From Rhizodiscina lignyota (taxonomy: Eukaryota > Ascomycota > Dothideomycetes > Aulographales > Rhizodiscinaceae), in contig ML978141.1 of the NCBI GenBank assembly GCA_010015805.1, positions 211,078 to 275,077 on the forward strand: 64,000 bases of DNA, written 5' to 3'. Below are positions 35,527 through 46,931 of this stretch, one piece after another. A program made the translations under genes and the position numbers. The notes below the pieces were generated by a model. The model made no database searches. It saw only the letters and a program-made list of their open reading frames with translations, and was not told the DNA's origin. Position 1 is the stretch's first letter. Each line of letters starts with the position of its first letter.

Positions 35527-36772
35527 TCATCTTTCACCTTTTCGTGCTGGCAGCCGCATCGGCAACTGGATCTTTCCAAACTCTCTTATGCCCTCCGCAC
35601 CAACTCTTCGCACTTCTGCAACTGCGTCACCGAGTAGCACTCGTATCGCTCCTTCTAAGCGTCGGTCTTGTTTCCGCCGCATCCAAAGCAGCGCGACGCA
35701 TAGTGCCAGGATATTAAAGCCAATAAACTTGACCAAGCCCCATAAAACCCAACTGAACCATCCATATATCGAATACCTTCGGCCACGGCTGAATAACCTT
35801 CGTGATTCAAGCTGTTCGCGTAAAGCTGAGACCTCGGCAGTAAGCTTGATAAGATTGGCTTCCACTCTCTTTCGCCATTTCTGGTCATTCGAGTCGCGTC
35901 GTGTGGGAGGTGGTCGATCTGATGACCTCTGCCGGCTTACGTCCTCGCATCCTTTGTCCTTTCCTACCCTCGCAGGTGGTTCTATAGGTGATGGTGATGT
36001 AGCGTTGTATTGTGAGTCTGGAGCGTCCACGAATTCGGCATTCTCGTCTTCATCATCATCGTCCAAATCTTCCTCCTGCGATTCCGACATTGGACTCAGG
36101 ACTCTCATTGGTGCATCGTCCTTCCTCCCCGATGACCTCCCCTCTCTTGACTGTCCTGTGTCGTCCAAAGTTGCATAACTCGGCGCATCTTGTAGCCCCA
36201 CACCGGTCCCCATTGTCTGTAGTGGGCTGCTACTTGAGCTGCTCGGCACGTTGCTCTTTATCTGGTCCCACACAAATTCTAATTCGCTGACCAATTCTCG
36301 AGCGTCTGGAGTCGGTGCAGCATACTTGTGCATAGTATCAATCAACGTCGAGATGTATCGGCGCTTCGCTTCTGTCCGCGACAGACCGGCTTGCGCTTGC
36401 CAGGCATCGTACTTCTCTCGCGCGCGTTTCGCTGCGTCTGAATCGCCTGAGGGTCGGGGGAGGATGCCGTCTACGTCGCCTTCTGTAAAACTGTCAATAA
36501 TCCTTCGAGGACATGCATGCGCGGAGGCTCGAAGCGGGGGAGGTGCGCCTTCCGACGGAGGGGAGAGACGTACCCATTGCTTGCTTGTACAGCCCGTACA
36601 GCTTGAGCCGCATCGCCGCAGGTGGCTTCTCAGAGCCTGTTCGTATCTTGTTGACAGTATTGAGGGCATGGCTGAATACGCGGTCTGGAGAATAAATTTT
36701 GCAAGCTCAGCATGTGAAGTTTGCAATGGAATGACGAAGTGGTGTAGCTCGCTTACCTACGGAGTCTGACAT
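35527..36772 (-). CDS. Acyl-CoA-binding protein with C-terminal membrane anchor (ACBD5/Atg37-like), 360 aa
   Basis: Exons are 36772-36757 (five codons), 36684-36574 and 36482-35527; introns are 72 and 91 bp. The two short exons, invisible as long frames, complete the ACB domain: VFSHALNTVNKIRTGSEKPP, LKLYGLYKQAMEGDV and REKYDAWQAQAGLSRTEAKRRY (about residues 8-97), the last with the conserved acyl-CoA-contacting Tyr and Lys/Arg positions. A long acidic, Ser-rich linker follows, then a short coiled coil (about 245-272) and a membrane helix (about 284-310) with a basic tail. This layout is that of human ACBD5 and fungal Atg37, tail-anchored peroxisomal proteins used in lipid transfer and pexophagy. 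Function assigned by architecture. Confidence 0.88.
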
Positions 36773-38528
36773 GTCTTCACGACGGTGTGATTGCTGCGGC
36801 AAGGCGCGGCGCTCTAACCGACGAGCCTAATAAAAGAAAAGTGATTAAGGATGGGCGCGACTTGAATATAGATTGCATTGCTGATACCCATGTTGTGGCC
36901 GATGGATGATGCGGGCACGCGAGCTTGGAGATGGATTTGCCGCGGCATTGCTCGCCGAGCGCGGAAGTCTGTCCGCTATATATAAACATTTTGATATCAC
37001 TCTCGCTGTATATCGGTTCAATTAAATAGTCTGATCTACCATAACTTACAGGATAAGTTCACATTTAATTATCAACTGTGCGACTGTGCGAGAGTGGATA
37101 TGCATTTCGAGAAATGACACTATCGTACCTCCCTTGGGCCGATCTACATATTCATACAACAGGACAATGGAGACTTTCACTATGGAAATCACTCACTTAA
37201 TACAACAGGAATTGGACCTCTTTCTCAGTTCTTGAGAAGAGTGAACGTGAAGATTAATGCTCGAACATGAGTGCCGCCGTTGAGTGCGATACTCGAATCT
37301 ATGTTTCTATCGGATGCTCGCCAGCATGAGCTCGTGAAGATACAAACAAATAGTCCATTAAAACAGATATATGATGATGTTTCAGCAGTCGAGGCGCAAG
37401 TGTGGTTGTCCATGATGCGCAAAGTACGTTGGCAGCGCTTCGACTGAATAGGAACGTAATGGCGTCGATCTGCCAGAGGCTTCCCCCCAAGAAGCCCTCG
37501 TTTCCACGTCGGTGTCACCTAATGGCTTGGCTACTGAACTGCAGCGGCTGCTGGCTAAGTCGGATGTTGGTGTTCTGAATTGACAGCAGCAGTCTTGCTG
37601 GCGAGTCGTGGATTGGTGACTCATTGCGGTACATGCAGAGTTCGTTTGAATCTCTGGCTCGCATGCCTCAGGTCCTCAAACCTCTCCCGCTGTGCCTCGC
37701 CGCGTGCTTCGCCCTCATTCTATTTCCTCGCTAACCGCAATCCTTCGTTGTTGACAGTCAGAGAATGCTCAGGGCCCGCAGTCGTGGCAAACAATTAAGT
37801 TCCACTAGTTACCGGTTTGTGGAAGAACTGATTTTCTCGATAGCGCTGTGGTCCCCGTCTCTTAAGCCTGGTGCTGACCAGAGCGACTGACTGTGATGTT
37901 GCAAATCACTGTGTCTCCCTGGAACGTGCCAAGTCTGCGTACTGAGCAATTTTGAAGCCTTTGAGAGACGGGCCTTTGCTGAATTGTATCTGAAGAGGAT
38001 ATGACACGTTTGTAACCGGTCCACTAGGATAAAAGAATTTACCGAACATTGGATCCGAAGCTGGGCGATGAAGGCGGCAACTGTGATAGGAGTCCGCGCT
38101 CCAACCAAAACAATGCAGATTCAAGAGAGAGCGCATGAGACGAGGAAGGTCCACTAAGATGAGATTGATTGAAAAGCGTAGGTAGTGAAGCCAATGGGAA
38201 CCGACAGGATAAAACCTTGTCATGAAGCCAGTTCGACATTCGCATAGCCCTAAATCAACTTGAAAAGCGGACTGACTTCTCCAGATGTCGCTCATGTAAG
38301 CGTATACTGATGCCAGATCCAGGAACAGAAGTGTAGATTCTTTTCAAGGACGACTTGGTGAAAGCCAAAGCGTGCTTGTCTTGACTGATACTTCCAGTGT
38401 TCTGATCAAGCGGTCGTTGACTCTGAAGCTTCCAAGAATCAATGTTTATGACCATTTACACTCTTGCATTAAGCCCGAGTAAGTTGATAGTCTATGATTG
38501 ATATTGAAATGCATCAAAAATCGTCTTA
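36773..38528. other. Long intergenic stretch
   Basis: About 1.75 kb with the promoter of the acyl-CoA-binding protein gene (-) and the 3' flank of the GFA gene (-). A 129-codon frame at 37906-38295 (-) is the longest, but it shows no domain and no splice-linked neighbour. Just upstream of 36,790 a minus-strand patch resembles a tRNA D-arm, but no T-arm or acceptor stem follows. Possibly a decayed gene; nothing is firm. Confidence 0.4.
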
Positions 38529-39047
38529 CTAGGAGTTCGTGATGCTTTCGTGCGAGTTTCCTTCGGAAGGCGCTTCATACGCGGGATCATTTCTTCCCAT
38601 CTGGGCTGAGTAGCGTTTAAGAACGCCGAGGAATTCCTCATCAAACTCTTCGTACCGGGGCAAGCCATCATCTGGAATCGAATACCATGCGGGTTTCGAC
38701 TTGACAAAGATGTGCATTCCCACTTTCGGTAAGAGTTCTGAACCTTTGGTAATCGTTCCAGCCGCTACGTGAGTCTTGTTGGGATAGCAGTCGTACTGAA
38801 TTACCAGAGTGCCTCCACACTGCACACAGAGCGATCGAGTAGCAATGTTGCTCACTCTGTACTTCGCCGTCGGTCCTTCCCAGACGATGGTGTCTCGTTT
38901 GATTCCGGTCCACGCTCCAAAAGGAGCGCCAGTGACTTGTTGGCAAGTTGTACAGTAGCAAAAGTCGAGATGCTGCGGAAAGCCTGAGCTCTGGAAAGTC
39001 ACTTCGCCACAAGCACAGCGGCCTTTGATGATGATGGGTGCTGCCAT
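38529..39047 (-). CDS. GFA-domain (glutathione-dependent formaldehyde-activating/CENP-V-like) protein, 172 aa
   Basis: A single-exon protein filled by a GFA domain. It has the zinc-binding pairs CACGEV (residues 11-16) and CYCTTCQQVTGAPFG (about 30-44), and a third pair in RSLCVQCGGTL. Together these give the pattern of Cys ligands for two structural/catalytic zinc ions. The domain ends with the AGTITKGSELLPKVGMHIFVKSKPAWYSIPDDGLPRY region that is characteristic of fungal members (quoted parts are contiguous at about 97-132). The last 25 residues are Ser/Glu-rich and probably disordered. Family members bind glutathione or related thiols; the substrate of fungal paralogues is usually unknown. 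The start ATG at 39047 directly precedes the domain. Confidence 0.88.
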   Translation of the reverse strand: MAAPIIIKGRCACGEVTFQSSGFPQHLDFCYCTTCQQVTGAPFGAWTGIKRDTIVWEGPTAKYRVSNIATRSLCVQCGGTLVIQYDCYPNKTHVAAGTITKGSELLPKVGMHIFVKSKPAWYSIPDDGLPRYEEFDEEFLGVLKRYSAQMGRNDPAYEAPSEGNSHESITNS

Positions 39048-40170
39048 GACTGTATCGCGTGTACGGGGTGGTTCGAAACTCTGTGCGAGAGAGACGTGAA
39101 GAAGTTGGAAGCGCCAAGATGAACTAACCGTTTTAAGTTGCTAGCCTCCCTGGTCACTTTTAAGGAACGTTCCCCTTCAACTCTCTTTTGATCTGTTAGC
39201 CACACTTTGCAAACACCCCACGACCTTGGATTCGCTTCTTCAACCCGTATAGTGCATGCTGCACATCAACCTGGGCGGTGCAATGCACCTTTGACCGCCC
39301 ACGGGGAGCTGAGACCCCGACGATGTCTTCACCGCCCTATCTGCGGCGGCGCGGCCTGTGCATCACTCAGCAGCCACATCTGTGGCTTGTCCAAGGAGCA
39401 TCGTGTTCGAGCCTCCCAAGGGCCTCGAATCTTCATCTACAATTAAGCTTCTTCGAAAGAACGCTTATGATTGCTTGAAAGACTATCAAGCCGATGCAGG
39501 CGACAGTCAGCAGAATCGCCCACGCGCAACAGTTCCGTGATTCAGCAACACATGGGTCAGTGGCCATGAGCTGAAGCAACTGTGCGTTCGACCCGAGAGA
39601 TATCCTCCACTTGGAATACGCCGTGGCCATGAATTTACGGCCAGCCAAGCGAAAGAAGCCTCATCGAGGCATCTATTCCCAAGGCTGCATATCCGCTCTG
39701 TACGATAGGGCGGAGAGCATGTACTTGAAGGTGGCGCCTGTTAGTGGCACAATCTTCATGACGGTCGTTCTGCCCAAGTTAAGACGGTCAAACAAGCAGC
39801 TAATTCTCTAGCGTGCGATGAAAAGCTATCAGTTGGAGCTCGATGTTCGGCACTGCCACTCGCCCTCTATCACGGACAATGACTGTGGTGGTGAACCCTT
39901 TACCGCGAGGGGCTTTCTTAACGACGCCACTGTTGCGAACAGCCGCATCGTGCAGGTGTCTTCCAACTCCTGCGAATACTTAAATCGCGTCGCGTCTTGC
40001 CGAAGATGTTGCCCAAGCACAATCATTTCAGTCTCTTTCCTTTCGGTCTCGATTTTCTTCGTCTCCTTGTTTCCTTGATCCATTTTCATTATCGTTTGTC
40101 TCTCACCATTTAATCTCAATCCCTAATCCTCTCATTTGGAACGATCTTGCTTTCAAACTCAGACTGAAAC
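39048..40170. other. Intergenic, divergent promoters
   Basis: About 1.1 kb between the GFA gene (-) and the secreted-protein gene (+). The stretch 40,030-40,110 is rich in TTTC/TCTC and is probably the 5' leader of the latter. No gene or RNA supported. Confidence 0.45.
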
Positions 40171-42299
40171 ATGTACATGCCCAGTCAAGATACTGCGCTT
40201 CTCGCAGCGCTGGCACTGACCACATTCATTGGGAATGCTGCCGCTGGACCGCTCATTCAAACAGCACAGTTTTATCCCAGGAATGCGACAAATGCTACAC
40301 ACATAACGACCCCAACTCAATCTGGCATCTCCAACCTTGTTCCGATCCATCCGTCAAGGTCTGGATCTCAACTCAATGTCGCATTGACCAATTCGCAGAC
40401 ATGGCAATGGGGATACACTGCGAGTATGTTGCTGCCCCTTTATAGATCTACATTGATTTCTGTTACTGACGCAAGTTTCAAGATTCCCCTCCGATGGCGA
40501 ATGTCACTGGTCACACGAAGAGCCACAACGAGCGTTACCTCTCTTTGGAGCACTTCGACGGCGCTGTCCACAGCGCAAAGTGTTCAGACTCTGGAATCCA
40601 CATTCGCTTCGAGGATAAAGACGCATATCATGAGGCAATGTCATCGTGGGAATGGGTTAACCACTCTGAAGAGCGAAAGATTTACTTTGTCCTCAACGAG
40701 CCTGGTTGTGGCCCTGACGATCTGGACAGACATCCGTATATCGCTTCAAACGTCATGTTTGGCGACGATTTGTCTGTTCAGATTAGTGCAGCAGAATCGA
40801 AGTGGACAGAGATCCTTGGGAACTATGACATCAGGTACACGACCATGCCAGTCAAGCCATCGCAGTCTTCCGGAATTGGACCGAATTTCTCAAACAGCAC
40901 GCGTCACAACTTATCCAACAGCACACATCAGAACTCCCGCCGTGAGTTTGGAGACATAGCAACTTTCAACGCCAACCCCAGCCTCGCTCATGACTTGACC
41001 CACAATATTATTCCCGCGACGGACATTGGCGGCGGAGTCACTTTGGAACTGGATTGCGATCCTTGTAGCACGAGTGGAGAACTTGCCATTGAAATCATCG
41101 CTAATCCTTTCGATACTCGTGCGACAATCACTCAGACTCAGCAAATCGGCGCCGACATTAATCTCAAGCTTTCTGCCAAAGGTGCTCTGACTGATGCACT
41201 CAGCAAGAGCTTCCCAATTCTCGACATCAGCCTCGATCCTATCCCAGCAGTCGGCGGTATTCTCCAGATTGGGCCCGCCATCATCTTCCAGGCGAATGTT
41301 GACATTACCGAGATTGAGGCTGAAGTGGATGTCATTGTCGGTGGCACCGTCTCCATCGATCCCAACTCGAATGCACAGATCAAATTCCCCAACGTCGGCG
41401 CGAGTACCTTTACCGGCTGGGCTCCGAGCTTCCAGGCTAATACGCCTTCAATCGATGGGTCTGTCTCTGTCCAAGGCGATATTTCTCCGCAAGTCTCCCT
41501 CGAATTGGACTTTACGATCCTCGGTAACGGCCTGGCTGCTGGCATTGCCCTGATTGCTCCCGATCTTCACGTTGAGGCAAGCGTTGCTGCCAGTACTGCT
41601 GGAGACGGAAGTGTTTGTGGCATTCAAGGTGCCACAGTAGGTGCAAGCCTGGAAGTTGGTGTCCAGGGTGAACTCGATCTCTTTGGCGGCGTCAAGAGCG
41701 GAGCCTTTGATCAGAACAACTTGCCAAACAAGAAGCAACTATTCAGCACTTCAACACAGCTTTTTTCAACCTGCCTGACGGTTGCTGGCTCCCAGTCTAC
41801 CGATGCTCCAGCTACGACTACCGGCAGCGACTCATCGGCCACAACCACGGCATCCGCTGCTCCTCTATCGACGCCGCAAATCACTATCACCACATTCGAC
41901 AATACCTGCTGCAACGGGGCCGGTGATGCAGTTAGTGGCGCCGACGTCACCTGCGATCCAAGCCAGAACTCGACGAACTCTGTGCCATTCAATGAGGGCC
42001 AATGCACGCCAGTCGGTGCTCCAAATGGCAGCGGCAACCTCAATTCGGGTTCAATGCTCTTCCAAGGTTTCGATACACCAGACCAGAACACCTGCGTCAC
42101 TCGCTACTACAGCGACAGCGGATGCACCACATTCGCCGGTATTTCGCTCGGCGGCGCACAGGTCAATCTCGACCAAGTCTGCGTTCAAGGACCAGACTTT
42201 TCGGATGAAGGCTCGGATACTCAATTCTTTATTACTAGATGCTTCAGCGGCAATCAGCTCCCAGATGTATCTCAGCTGGGCTTCCCAGTATCAAACTAA
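40171..42299 (+). CDS. Large secreted protein, DUF7029/DUF7223-like, 689 aa
   Basis: Exon 1 is 40171-40423 and exon 2 is 40483-42299 (59-bp intron). The N-terminus is a signal peptide (LLAALALTTFIGNAAAG after a short polar start). The next about 150 residues include ERYLSLEHFDGAVHSAKCS, a pattern I associate with fungal DUF7029. The middle (about 240-490) is a beta-rich region with repeated hydrophobic/Gly stretches and few lysines, ending with STCLTVAGSQ. A Thr/Ser/Ala-rich linker, likely O-glycosylated, separates it from a cysteine-rich C-terminal module of about 130 residues (TFDNTCCNGAGDA, CDPSQ, QCTPVG, NTCVTRYYSDSGC, VCVQG, RCFSG). N-glycosylation sequons are frequent. There is no GPI-type hydrophobic tail. 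An extracellular or wall-associated role is likely; enzymatic activity is not evident. Confidence 0.82.
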
Positions 42300-42732
42300 T
42301 CGCCAGCTGGCTGGCATGGATTTTCAGTGCAGGCGAGAAAGCTGGGCATGTCACGATTCCTTTCACTTTCTCACATTCTTTTCTTCCCATTGCCTTCCTC
42401 TTTCCGTCTTGATTCCCACGTCCATACCACTCTTTACTGTACCAGCATTCTCAGCATTTCTCAGCGTTCATGCATTGCTAGGCGTTGCGCTTGTAATCAT
42501 AGATCTTTGTAATTTATACTGTATCCATTGCTCATGCTTCCGCTTGTCGCTCGCCAAACATGCCCAAAGTACACTGGTACACCAGCCCGCCTGATTCGCG
42601 TCAATGAGCCTGTCTAATCATATAGCAAATGCATCAATAATTCATGAAAACCCATTCCCATGAATACTCCTTCGCCATCTAGTACGTACAGATTCAATGA
42701 TGCCAATCAACGCTATGCAAGCCCGTCTCGTC
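42300..42732. other. Intergenic, convergent
   Basis: About 430 bp between the secreted-protein gene (+) and the small charged protein (-). T/C-rich 3' untranslated-type sequence; no other feature. Confidence 0.45.
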
Positions 42733-43128
42733 TCATTTCTGCTGCCCTTTCTCGGAATTGTGACCCAGCTTATCGCTCATCCATCTGAGCACACTGTGCG
42801 ATTCTTTCGGTTCCGATATTCCCGTACCTGCCTTCCTGACAGCATCGATGTCGCCAGCGTCCTCCTTCTCCGCCACAAAGTCCATCAACATTGCCATCCG
42901 CTCCTCCTGTGTCATCTCATGCTTCTTCTTTTCTTTCGGAGCCTTTGGCTTGGGCGGCTGTTTGTGATGCGTACTCGAGTGCATGTCCTTCGACGCGGAT
43001 GCGAAGGTCACGGCAGGCGACGGGAGCGCAGGAATGGCATCGCTGGAGCCGGGAGCATCTTCGGAGATGGACTCGAGGGGAGATGATCGATATGAGGGTC
43101 CTGAGCGATGGGATGGTGTCTGTGGCAT
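42733..43128 (-). CDS. Small charged hypothetical protein, 131 aa
   Basis: An intronless frame with ATG at 43128. The first half is Ser/Pro-rich and disordered; a Lys/Pro block (HHKQPPKPKAPKEKKKHEM) follows; then a predicted helix TQEERMAMLMDFVAEKEDAG and a polar tail. No signal peptide, membrane helix or known domain. The helix with regularly spaced hydrophobics after a basic linker looks like a protein-interaction segment and is the reason I accept the gene. Codon use resembles neighbouring genes. Function unknown. Confidence 0.55.
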   Translation of the reverse strand: MPQTPSHRSGPSYRSSPLESISEDAPGSSDAIPALPSPAVTFASASKDMHSSTHHKQPPKPKAPKEKKKHEMTQEERMAMLMDFVAEKEDAGDIDAVRKAGTGISEPKESHSVLRWMSDKLGHNSEKGQQK

Positions 43129-43971
43129 TGTGGAATGGCTAGGCCATATGCCGTGATCGATCGTGTGCTCTGTTATCCAGACTGACGGGAGAAAAGTAGA
43201 CAGGAAGAAGCTAGCATTTCATGCCGCTAGCAGCTAGTAGCAGGGTGGAGTGCTAGTGTCCGCCGAGCGGTTAAGCTTTCTATGAGCGATGCTTATAAGT
43301 ATCAGAGGACTCCTGGACTTTCTCGCCAGCAGCGGCATCATCGCGGAGGCGTCCGGCGAGGGGCAAAGGCTGTGCGAAAATCTGGGATCGAAATCTTCGG
43401 ACCCTGCGGGATGTGCTGCACCCATCCCACAACCCCATGTGGGCATGCCGCAACGCCGCAATCGTGGATGCTTCTCATACGTCGCATTCTCTTGTCATTG
43501 TGTACCTCGAGGGTACAGTGGAGGCTCGAAAATGGGGTTCAAGGCGTCCCTTTTTCGACCGTCGTGTTGGAGTTTCCAATGGCTGTCTGTCTCCCGCGAC
43601 GTTGGTACTTACGATCTGCGCCTCCAAGATGGACGCCGAAATTTGTTTCTTCTGAACCAATGAGCTTTAGGGACCACAAAATCCCATCCAGAAGACAAGG
43701 CTGAAGGACAAGGCTGAGGCTGTATGCGGCACCAAGGCTGCCAACTTCATCTTCATTAATCGCAATTCATCTCTCAAGCTTTTCTTCAGCAACTGAGTTT
43801 TCTACAGTCTCGGCCATGGAAACAGGTTGATTCGGACTCCGCAGGGCTCTGATCGACGTCGACGTCTTGTCTGTGTCCCTTGTGAAGAAGCTTGTTCCTC
43901 TTTGCAAAGCCCCGAGACTATCAAAGGCAAACCGCCGCAAGGCTACGTCTTCCCGTTGAATCGATCGAGAA
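43129..43971. other. Intergenic
   Basis: About 840 bp holding the promoter of the small protein (-) and of the NACHT gene (+). Overlapping frames at 43,282-43,704 disagree in every frame and look like non-coding GC-rich sequence. Confidence 0.45.
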
Positions 43972-46762
43972 ATGGAGGCTATTGCAATCGGCGCAAGCAT
44001 TATTGCGTTTATCCAGATCACTGAAAGCGTAATCAAGGTCTGCAAGTACTACATCAGCACATGTGAAGATGCCCCCAGCGACATACGAGGTATTCTGGTC
44101 GAACTCAGCTCCCTCAAGGCTGTTTTGGAGAATCTCGAGTTCCTTTCAACCTCTCACAAGGAGCCTGCGAAGCCGCTCCAGGAGCTCAAGCGTCCTAATG
44201 GAGTCCTTGATGAATGCTTACATTGTGTCGGAGAGCTTGAGGGTCTTCTGCACACTGAGCAGACCGAGGGTCTACGACGGAAACGGCAGAAGCTTCAACA
44301 GGCTTTGGCTTGGCCGCTGAAAGAGCAAAAAGCTCGGAAATTGCTTGCCCGCATTTCAAACTACAAGTCGATGATCACATTGGCCATATCAGGTGATATT
44401 GCGTGAGTCTTCCACTTCCGGCTGTATGGGCCAACAGAAAGTAACTCAACTAAAATCATGGCGTCTTTAGTCGCGACATTAAGGAGATCAAAACCTCCGT
44501 TCGAGAAGTAGAGTCCAGCCTGAGCGATGCCAAGAAGCAAGAGATCATGAAATGGCTCGAGCATACCAATCCTTCAACACTTCACACTCGCGCATGTAAA
44601 CTCCGTGAGGAGCACACAGGGCTCTGGGTGCGACGCTCCACCGAGTGGTCACAATGGATTCATGGTACCTCCGACCGTCGCTTGTTGTGGATCCGTGGTA
44701 TCCCCGGAGCTGGAAAAACGGTACTCGCATCGTTCCTGATTGAGGAGGTGAGACAGTATTGCAATAGGCGTCAGAAGTGCTGCCTTGTGTACTATTACTG
44801 CCACTTTACCCACAACCAGGATGATGCCGAACCATTCCTCCGATGGGTCCTTAATCTTGTATGCCGATACAACTGGACAATCCCGGACTCGATCCGGAAG
44901 CTTTGGGATATGAGTCAAGAGCCGACGATACCTGAGCTGTTGTCAGCTTTAGAGCGAATGCTTACGAATGTTGATGCCGTGTATATCGTCGTTGACGCGC
45001 TTGATGAAAGCATTCCTCGTGCGGAACTTCTTAAAGTCCTCAAAATTCTAACGATCGACCCACGATTTACGAAAATCAGACTCTTAGCAACAAGTCGCGA
45101 ATATCTGGATATTGAGACTGCATTTTTGAATATTAGTACATCAATATCCATGTCCAACCCTCTCGTACAAGAAGATATTCGAGTTTATGTGCGTTCCACG
45201 ATAAGGACATCTCGACGATTCTCGCATTGGCCAGAATCCCTCTTAGGTGAAATTGAGGACGCATTGGCTATTGGTGCCAAAGGGATGTGAGTACAGAAAG
45301 CTAAATATCCGAGGGAGTCTATCCGCTTACTGCAAACAGGTTCCGTTGGGCAGTATGCCAAATCAACATATTAGAGAAGCTCTACCGACCAAGCCGCATC
45401 CGGGAGGCTTTGAAGGAGCTGCCAGAGGACCTGGACGAAACGTATGAGAGGATCTTCTTGACAATACCACAAGCACAGAGAGAGTTCGTGTTTCGTACCC
45501 TCGCGATTATTTGCGGACACGAAGTACTTAAGGCACCTCTAATTAAGCTACCTCTAACCGCTCCCGTCCTTCTCAGCGCCGTACGATTTTCGTATAATAA
45601 TCACCAGACCGACGGAGAAGAGGACTTGTACAACTTCCACATCCTGAGAGATCTCTGTGGATGCCTCGTAACTGTGAACGAAGATTTTACAGATTACCTT
45701 TTCAAGTCTGTAATTGATGAAGACGACCCAAACATGACCGTCGATTTGGCTCACTACACTGTCCGAGAGTTTCTCTTTTCACCACGGATTGCGAATGGCC
45801 CGGCTGCATGCTTCGCGCTCTCTGATACTAGCGTTTCGAGGATATTTGTGGAGATGGTCCTCCGGAAAGCAATGGATGATTTTGACAGTAAGCCAGAGCC
45901 ATCAGCATGGAATCTCGAGGAATACTGTCGGCGTCACTGGTTTGATACCCTGAGGACATGGGAGTCAATAATAGCGACTTTAGCGAGAGACTCAGCTCTC
46001 CAAGCACTCGTCTGGGATTTCCTCGACCCTTCTAAGCAGACTGAGCCACGTTATTATAGCGCCATTCAACTGGGATTGATATCCTCCGATGTACCATACT
46101 GCTTCAGAGTGGCAAAAGGATATCGTGGGAATGGTCAAAGTTCAAAGATTGCCTGTCTTGTGAACTTATTCAATTGGGAACTCAGCCTCCTGGCAAAGGG
46201 CTTCTTCGAGACGGTTCTACAAGAAATTAGCGTTTCAGAGTTGTTGGCACTACGGCTAGACTTTTATTACCAAGGCCACCCCGTGGCCCACGCTATGCCA
46301 TTGCTGCACACGTTCGACAGTCACCACTCTCCAATTTTGAGAGAAGTGATAAGAGTGATCAGGCCAAAGTCAAACGTGATAGAGATACTCTACCTGATGC
46401 TTACTGGTATTTTCTACGACTGGCACCATGAATTCGAATCGTATTCGTCTACGTTTAAGCTTTTTGTTTCGAACCTTCGGGTTGAAGAGCTTTTGGACAA
46501 TGATTCGTATCACAAAACGCTGCTACAAGTCGCTGTCGAGGAAGGACTGCCGGAGGCTGTGGAAACTCTTTTACTTGCAGGTGCCGACCCTAATACAGTT
46601 GGTTCTGTACATGGCAAAATGATGGAGGGTATGAAGAAAGGGTGGGGAACTGCGAGTCCATTGTATATTTGCCAAAATGTCGCGCGAAGTGTCTCCGAAG
46701 ATGGGCGAAATCAGATGGAGAAATCACTTCTTGCACATGGTGCGAGAGAATTCTTAGCATAA
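43972..46762 (+). CDS. NACHT-domain NLR-like (STAND) protein with ankyrin-type C-terminus, 889 aa
   Basis: Exons are 43972-44402, 44471-45286 and 45340-46762; introns are 68 and 53 bp. The N-terminal about 140 residues (AIAIGASIIAFIQITESVIKV, then a helix rich in Leu and Lys) resemble the HeLo-like/Fungal_N effector domains found on fungal STAND proteins. The NACHT domain has a Walker A RGIPGAGKT at about 219-227, a Walker B VYIVVDALDE at about 314-323, and a LLATSRE sensor motif. After the winged-helix region (ALKELPEDLDETYERIF, then HYTVREFLFS) a long helical region ends in one clear ankyrin unit (LLQVAVEEGLPEAVETLLLAGADPN spans about 25 residues near 840). Such proteins sense ligands and can trigger incompatibility or defence death. 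The short repeat region suggests a degenerate sensor. Confidence 0.88.
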
Positions 46763-46931
46763 CGTAACCTCCGTGATGGATGGACAGGAGAAGGAAGTAT
46801 ACACAGCGCTTAACAGGCTATACCTGCCTCTAACAGGCTACAGTGTTGGAAAAAGATTTGTACTTTTCGAATAGTCTGACTAATGAGACGATATCGATCA
46901 TTTCTATGACTACAAGAGACCATTCGAACCC

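Noticed and set aside
36776-36835. tRNA-like D-arm on the minus strand
   Set aside because: No matching anticodon stem, T-arm or acceptor stem; it overlaps the start of the acyl-CoA-binding protein gene.
37906-38295. 129-codon frame on the minus strand
   Set aside because: No domain, no signal peptide and no splice-compatible partner exon; kept only as possible decayed sequence.
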